Shown: piece by piece, positions 5,360 to 5,546 of the stretch | Layout: every line of letters starts with the position of its first letter | How positions within the stretch are numbered: position 1 is the first letter of the stretch | Made by a program: the position numbers and the translations under genes | NCBI GenBank assembly: GCA_004557565.1 | Contig: SFGS01000098.1 | Location: 1 to 5,546 of the forward strand | Direction of reading: 5' to 3' | DNA from: Bacteroidales bacterium | GTDB taxonomy: Bacteria > Bacteroidota > Bacteroidia > Bacteroidales > Muribaculaceae | DNA: 5,546 nt | Notes under the pieces: model-generated | Database searches by the model: none | The model's input: the letters and a program-made list of their open reading frames with translations, nothing else | What the model was told of the DNA's origin: nothing

Positions 5360-5379
5360 GAGGCTCACACAGATCCCAC
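5347..5379 (+). repeat. Direct repeat, copy 1
   Basis: This 33-bp segment begins TTTGTGGG and ends CTCACACAGATCCCAC; it recurs at 5432-5463 with one base deleted and one substituted. The sequence between the copies holds further short GATCYCAC-like motifs (GGATCTCAC, AATCTCACGG), which suggests a degenerate intergenic repeat rather than a coding remnant. Confidence 0.7.
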
Positions 5380-5431
5380 GGATCTCACAGTTTTTGCACG
5401 CCTGGTGGAAAATCTCACGGAGACTTTACGG

Positions 5432-5463
5432 TTTGTGGGTTTTGGGGCTCACACAGATCCCAC
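5432..5463 (+). repeat. Direct repeat, copy 2
   Basis: A 32-bp copy of 5347-5379, offset by 85 bp, with GGGTTTTGGGG in place of GGGTTTTTGAGG. It contains the TTTG used as the -33 element of the next promoter, so the repeat contributes to the control region of the gene starting at 5521. Confidence 0.7.
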
Positions 5464-5473
5464 TCTAAGTTTG
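5440..5473 (+). promoter_or_regulatory. Promoter for the gene entering the right edge
   Basis: TTTTG at 5440-5444 and TAAGTTTG at 5466-5473, separated by 21 bp, match the Bacteroidota -33/-7 pattern. Initiation near 5480 would give a leader of about 40 bases to the ATG at 5521. Confidence 0.55.
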
Positions 5474-5520
5474 CACCGAGAATTGGCGAAGCCCAATAAT
5501 TATCCAAAAAACAATCTGAA

Positions 5521-5546
5521 ATGAAAATAGATTTCAACTGCAAGAG
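5521..5546 (+). CDS. Start of a gene cut by the window edge (product unknown)
   Basis: ATG at 5521 opens a frame reading MKIDFNCK before the window ends. Support comes from the promoter at 5440-5473 with a plausible 40-base leader, and from the AT-rich stretch CAAAAAACAATCTGAA-like context just before the ATG. Eight residues do not allow any family call. Confidence 0.45.

Overview
The window reads as chromosomal DNA of a Bacteroidota member, most likely Bacteroidales close to Prevotella. The evidence is the recurrent Bacteroidota-type promoter box TAnnTTTG (407-414, 3382-3389, 3760-3767 and 5466-5473 on +; 3285-3278 on -), AT-rich leaders without Shine-Dalgarno sites, and the protein families present. 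This is inference from signals and remembered families; no database search was possible.

Layout. Bases 1-444 have no gene. They hold a small hairpin (32-49), a REP-like hairpin (150-172) and four palindromes at an exact 53-bp period (199-392). The last palindrome supplies a possible -33 element for the promoter of the first gene. Bases 445-1860 (+) encode an AAA-type ATPase fused to a PD-(D/E)XK-like nuclease domain (ATPase_2/DUF234 type). A second REP-like hairpin (1915-1937) and a strong 15-bp stem-loop (1962-2001) separate it from a convergent gene at 2057-3244 (-), a secreted zinc N-acetylmuramoyl-L-alanine amidase with a C-terminal beta-sandwich domain.

Bases 3245-3786 contain no intact gene. 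They carry the amidase promoter, a well-formed + strand promoter flanked by two 19-bp palindrome-like sites (17/19 identical), and behind it the decayed remnant of a von Willebrand factor A (vWA) domain protein with two frame breaks. Bases 3787-4563 (+) encode a Nudix protein with a winged-helix C-terminus (NrtR-like regulator architecture). A lipoprotein made of two related halves follows 19 bases later (4583-5341) and is probably co-transcribed. The right end has a weak terminator, a 32-33 bp direct repeat pair, a promoter whose -33 lies in the second repeat copy, and the first codons of a gene starting at 5521.

How the parts work together. Apart from the Nudix/lipoprotein pair, the genes look like independent units. 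No complete multi-gene defence or mobile system is visible. The least explained signals are the phased palindrome array upstream of the ATPase-nuclease, the REP-like hairpins on both sides of that unit, and the promoter with paired operator-like sites that now drives only a pseudogene.
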